DNA of 8,266 bases from an uncultured Anaerolineaceae bacterium (lineage in GTDB: Bacteria > Chloroflexota > Anaerolineae > Anaerolineales > Anaerolineaceae). The DNA is taken from positions 1 through 8,266 of the forward strand of contig CALESS010000411.1 of the NCBI GenBank assembly GCA_937907495.1. Direction: 5' to 3'. Of the stretch, positions 6,181-8,266 are shown piece after piece. Each line of letters opens with the position of its first letter. Positions within the stretch are counted from its first letter, which is position 1. The notes under the pieces are model-generated. The model made no database searches. It saw only the letters and a program-made list of their open reading frames with translations, and had not been told where the DNA came from. The translations under genes and the position numbers were made by a program.

Positions 6181-7512
6181 ATGAATCCCAAAGCCTTCCA
6201 TCTCATCTCCCTCGGCTGCGCCAAAAACACAGTGGATTCTGAATCCATGGCCGCGTTAATGCAAGAATCCGGTTTTCATCCGGTTGAAAAACCCGGCCAG
6301 GCCGGCATCCTGATCGTCAATACCTGTGGCTTCATTCAGGCCGCCCGCCAGGAATCCCTGGATACCCTTCGGCAACTGGCCCGCCGCAAAAAAAGTGGAC
6401 AATTGCTCATCTGTGCCGGCTGCCTCACTGAACGCTACCGACAGCGGGTGATCGAGGAGGTCCCGGGGCTGGATGGCATCATCGGGACCCGCCGCTGGAT
6501 GGATATCGTCGAAGTTATTCAAGCGTTGCGCTCCCCTGGCCGCCGCTCATCCGTGCTCTATCACCTGCCGGATGCCCCCACCGTTGGCGCGGATGAACAC
6601 GGAATAGCCCGCATCGCCATCCAGGGGGGCAGTGCTTACCTTAAGATTGCGGATGGCTGCCGCCGGCCGTGTGCTTTCTGTTCCATCCCCCTCATCAAGG
6701 GAACGACCGTCAGCCGTCCACCCGAGAACATCCTGGCGGAAGCCCGCTTGCTGGCAGATCACGGCATTCAAGAGTTATTGCTCATCGCCCAGGATACCAC
6801 CGATTACGGTCACGACCTGGGGTTGAAAGATGGCCTGGCCCAACTGTTGGAATCCATCGTCAGCGAAGTCCCGGAGCTGCCCTGGATTCGCATCCTGTAT
6901 GCTTTTCCCGGTTACGTCACAGACCGGCTGATTGATGTGATGGCATCGGCTCCGCAAATCCTGCCTTACCTGGATATCCCTCTCCAACACGCTTCCATCC
7001 CCCTGCTGCGGGCAATGCACCGCCCGGCTAACATGGAGTGGGTCTATGCGACCCTTGCCAAAATGCGTGCCCGGCTTCCCGGACTGGCCCTGCGCACCAC
7101 CTTTATTGTCGGCTACCCCGGCGAAACGGAAGAAGATTTCCGCACCTTGCTGGATTTCGTTGAGGAAATCAAGTTTGACCACCTGGGTGCATTCACCTTC
7201 TCTTTTGAGGAAAGCACCACCAGCGCTCTCCTGGGCGATCCCATCTCCGCCGAAATAAAACAAGAGCGCCTGGAACGCCTGATGTTGCTGCAGGAGGGTA
7301 TTTCGCTGAACATTAACCAAACCTTCATCGGCAAAACGTTGCCAGTTCTCATCGAAGGTCTTCAAGGCGATATTTCCATTGGCCGCTCCTACCGGGATGC
7401 CCCGGAGATTGACGGACTGGTGTTGGTGGAAGCCCAGGCTCCCTTGGGTGAAATCGTCAATGTTCAAATCACCGGCGCCCTCACCCACGATCTGACGGGC
7501 ATCCTGGTGTAA
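6181..7512 (+). CDS. rimO: Ribosomal protein S12 methylthiotransferase RimO
   Basis: RimO is a radical-SAM enzyme with two iron-sulfur clusters that adds a methylthio group to a conserved aspartate of ribosomal protein S12. The 443-residue protein has normal family length. The N-terminal UPF0004 domain supplies C13 (ISLGCAKNTVDSE), C49 (VNTCGF) and C81 (AGCLTERY). The radical-SAM motif is C160-x3-C164-x2-C167. RTTFIVGYPGETEEDF (305-320) is the usual MTTase segment, and the TRAM domain occupies about 375-443, with the RimO-like GRSYRDAPEIDG. The VDSE sequence and S12-type TRAM favour RimO over MiaB or MtaB. The region after the radical-SAM cysteines reads KGTTVSRP, where related enzymes often have an arginine before SRP; this is a mild variation. 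No Shine-Dalgarno is seen and the gap from the upstream stop is only 4 bases, so translation is probably coupled. No clear terminator follows. Confidence 0.95.
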   Translation: MNPKAFHLISLGCAKNTVDSESMAALMQESGFHPVEKPGQAGILIVNTCGFIQAARQESLDTLRQLARRKKSGQLLICAGCLTERYRQRVIEEVPGLDGIIGTRRWMDIVEVIQALRSPGRRSSVLYHLPDAPTVGADEHGIARIAIQGGSAYLKIADGCRRPCAFCSIPLIKGTTVSRPPENILAEARLLADHGIQELLLIAQDTTDYGHDLGLKDGLAQLLESIVSEVPELPWIRILYAFPGYVTDRLIDVMASAPQILPYLDIPLQHASIPLLRAMHRPANMEWVYATLAKMRARLPGLALRTTFIVGYPGETEEDFRTLLDFVEEIKFDHLGAFTFSFEESTTSALLGDPISAEIKQERLERLMLLQEGISLNINQTFIGKTLPVLIEGLQGDISIGRSYRDAPEIDGLVLVEAQAPLGEIVNVQITGALTHDLTGILV

Positions 7513-7691
7513 ATACTTTCCCCCCACCCGTGATCTCTGTACCTCCATGGTTCATAATCCCCTTATTGTCTGTCTTCCTACCCCTCTGTGTCTCTATGAT
7601 TCATCAGTCTCTCATTCCTAATTTTTTCACCCCCTCTGTGCCTCTGTATCTCTGTGGTTTATCTGCAACTCATTTCTAATTTCTTCTCAGG

Positions 7692-7908
7692 CCCCTCAGT
7701 GTCTCTGTGGTAAAAAAGCCCCTCGTTCTTAATTTCTTCTCACTTCCTCCGTGTCTCGGTGTCTCTGTGGTTAATCATTCCTTCAATGTTTGTTTTTCAC
7801 CACACTCTGTGTCTCTGCGGTAAAAAAAAAGCCTCATATTTATAGTTTTTTCCCACCCCCCTCCGCGTCTCTGTGGTTTTTCTGCAACTCATTTTTAATT
7901 TCTTATCA
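7692..7908 (+). repeat. Higher-order repeat block A (217 bp, four units)
   Basis: The block begins CCCCTCAGTGTCT and contains four distinct units in fixed order, recognisable by the tails GTTCTTAATTTCTTCTCAC, TCAATGTTTGTTTTTCAC, GCCTCATATTTATAG and CTGCAACTCATTT. The same order recurs in block B. Within A, the poly-A run after the third core is 9 long (7822-7830). Confidence 0.85.
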
Positions 7909-7970
7909 ACCCCTCCGTGCCTGTGTGTCTCCGTGGTTTATAAGCCCCTCATTTCTAATTTCTTCTCAGG
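7909..7970 (+). repeat. Extra 62 bp unit between blocks A and B
   Basis: A single unit with core CCGTGCCTGTGTGTCTCCGT and tail ATAAGCCCCTCATTTC. Its tail from CTCATTTC to TCTCAGG matches the unit ends at 7691 and 8187. It separates the two 217 bp blocks and looks like an insertion or loss by unequal exchange. Confidence 0.75.
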
Positions 7971-8187
7971 CCCCTCAGTGTCTCCGTGGTTTATAAGCCC
8001 CTCGTTCTTAATTTCTTCTCACTTCCTCCGTGTCTCGGTGTCTCTGTGGTTAATCATTCCTTCAATGTTTGTTTTTCACCACACTCTGTGTCTCTGCGGT
8101 AAAAAAAGCCTCATATTTATAGTTTTTCCCAACTCCCCTCCGCGTCTCTGTGGTTTTTCTGCAACTCATTTCTAATTTCTTCTCAGG
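7971..8187 (+). repeat. Higher-order repeat block B (217 bp, four units)
   Basis: This is the same four-unit order as block A with few differences: poly-A 7 long (8101-8107) instead of 9, CCGTGGTTTATAAG instead of CTGTGGTAAAAAAG near the start, and small changes in the last unit. The high similarity points to a recent segmental duplication. Confidence 0.85.
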
Positions 8188-8266
8188 CCCCTCAGTGTCT
8201 CCGTGGTTTATAAGCCCCTCGTTCTTAATTTCTTCTCACTTCCTCCGTGTCTCGGTGTCTCTGTGG
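8188..8266 (+). repeat. Start of a third higher-order block C (cut by window end)
   Basis: The 79 visible bases appear identical, base for base, to the first 79 bases of block B (7971-8049). The array therefore continues past the window edge with at least one more recent copy. Confidence 0.85.

Larger units (their letters stand above)
7530..8266 (+). repeat. Degenerate direct tandem-repeat array, about 50-60 bp units
   Basis: At least 14 same-direction copies of a core related to CTCTGTGTCTCTGTGGTT occur. Core stretches lie near 7533-7552, 7581-7601, 7631-7660, 7692-7711, 7744-7772, 7801-7821, 7855-7878, 7910-7940, 7971-7992, 8022-8051, 8080-8100, 8134-8156, 8188-8210 and 8240-8266. Spacers are T-rich, often a variant of CATTTCTAATTTCTTCTCA, or a run of As after GGT. 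The plus strand is markedly pyrimidine-rich. The array starts about 20 bp after the rimO stop and continues beyond the window. The reverse complement, AACCACAGAGACACAGAG, resembles a widespread bacterial intergenic repeat that I know from memory. I see no gene, RNA gene or clear promoter in the stretch. Confidence 0.92.

Noticed and set aside
6775..7548. 257-codon open frame on the minus strand
   Set aside because: It overlaps rimO in antisense and matches no recognisable family; a coding shadow.
7790..8175. Plus-strand open frames within the repeat array that would encode 68 and 100 residues with recurrent LCVSV/SPWF patterns
   Set aside because: They are translations of the tandem repeat, overlap each other in different frames, and lack ribosome-binding sites or protein-like composition.
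7530..8266. CRISPR array
   Set aside because: The repeats are degenerate, not constant, and the spacers are themselves repeated in order across blocks. Unit spacing is irregular and no cas genes are in view.

Overview
This 8.3 kb window is GC-rich bacterial chromosomal DNA carrying six complete genes, a probable fragment of a seventh at the left edge, and a 0.73 kb non-coding tandem-repeat array running off the right edge. The gene set and style suggest a Chloroflexota bacterium, most likely of the Anaerolineae type. The pointers are a RodZ-like protein with two helix-turn-helix domains and long Pro/Thr-rich linkers sitting directly upstream of rimO, an L9 protein with a Pro/Ala/Glu tail, and a long RecJ. 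This assignment is an inference from gene style; there is no rRNA or other marker in the window.

Left block (1-3193, plus strand): the tail of an unidentified upstream gene, then a Cas4/AddB-type PD-(D/E)XK nuclease with a probable 4Fe-4S cluster, then recJ (5'-3' single-strand exonuclease). Stop and start codons overlap, so this looks like a DNA-repair or end-processing operon. A weak hairpin with a short T run lies in the 45 bp gap before the next gene, which faces the other way.

Middle block (3239-4745): an AIM24/TIGR00266-family gene on the minus strand and rplI (ribosomal protein L9) on the plus strand diverge from a 265 bp intergenic region. That region holds a near-consensus sigma-70 promoter for rplI, a weaker candidate promoter for the minus-strand gene, and two perfect 7-bp-arm inverted repeats. 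One overlaps the rplI -35 box; the other lies at the predicted start of the minus-strand transcript. rplI ends in a strong Rho-independent terminator.

Right block (4833-7512): a RodZ-like membrane protein and rimO (methylthiotransferase for ribosomal protein S12) are separated by 4 bp. An extended -10 promoter appears to lie across the left arm of the rplI terminator, so the terminator could insulate the pair from rplI while the pair keeps its own start.

Right edge (about 7530-8266): at least 14 direct copies of a degenerate core resembling CTCTGTGTCTCTGTGGTT (reverse complement AACCACAGAGACACAGAG), spaced roughly 50-60 bp apart by T-rich spacers. The copies are organised into a higher-order block of 217 bp. 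No gene is credible here. I see no clearly new enzymatic or defence system in the window. The features most worth following up are the hierarchical repeat array, the palindromes in the divergent promoter region and the promoter-in-terminator arrangement.
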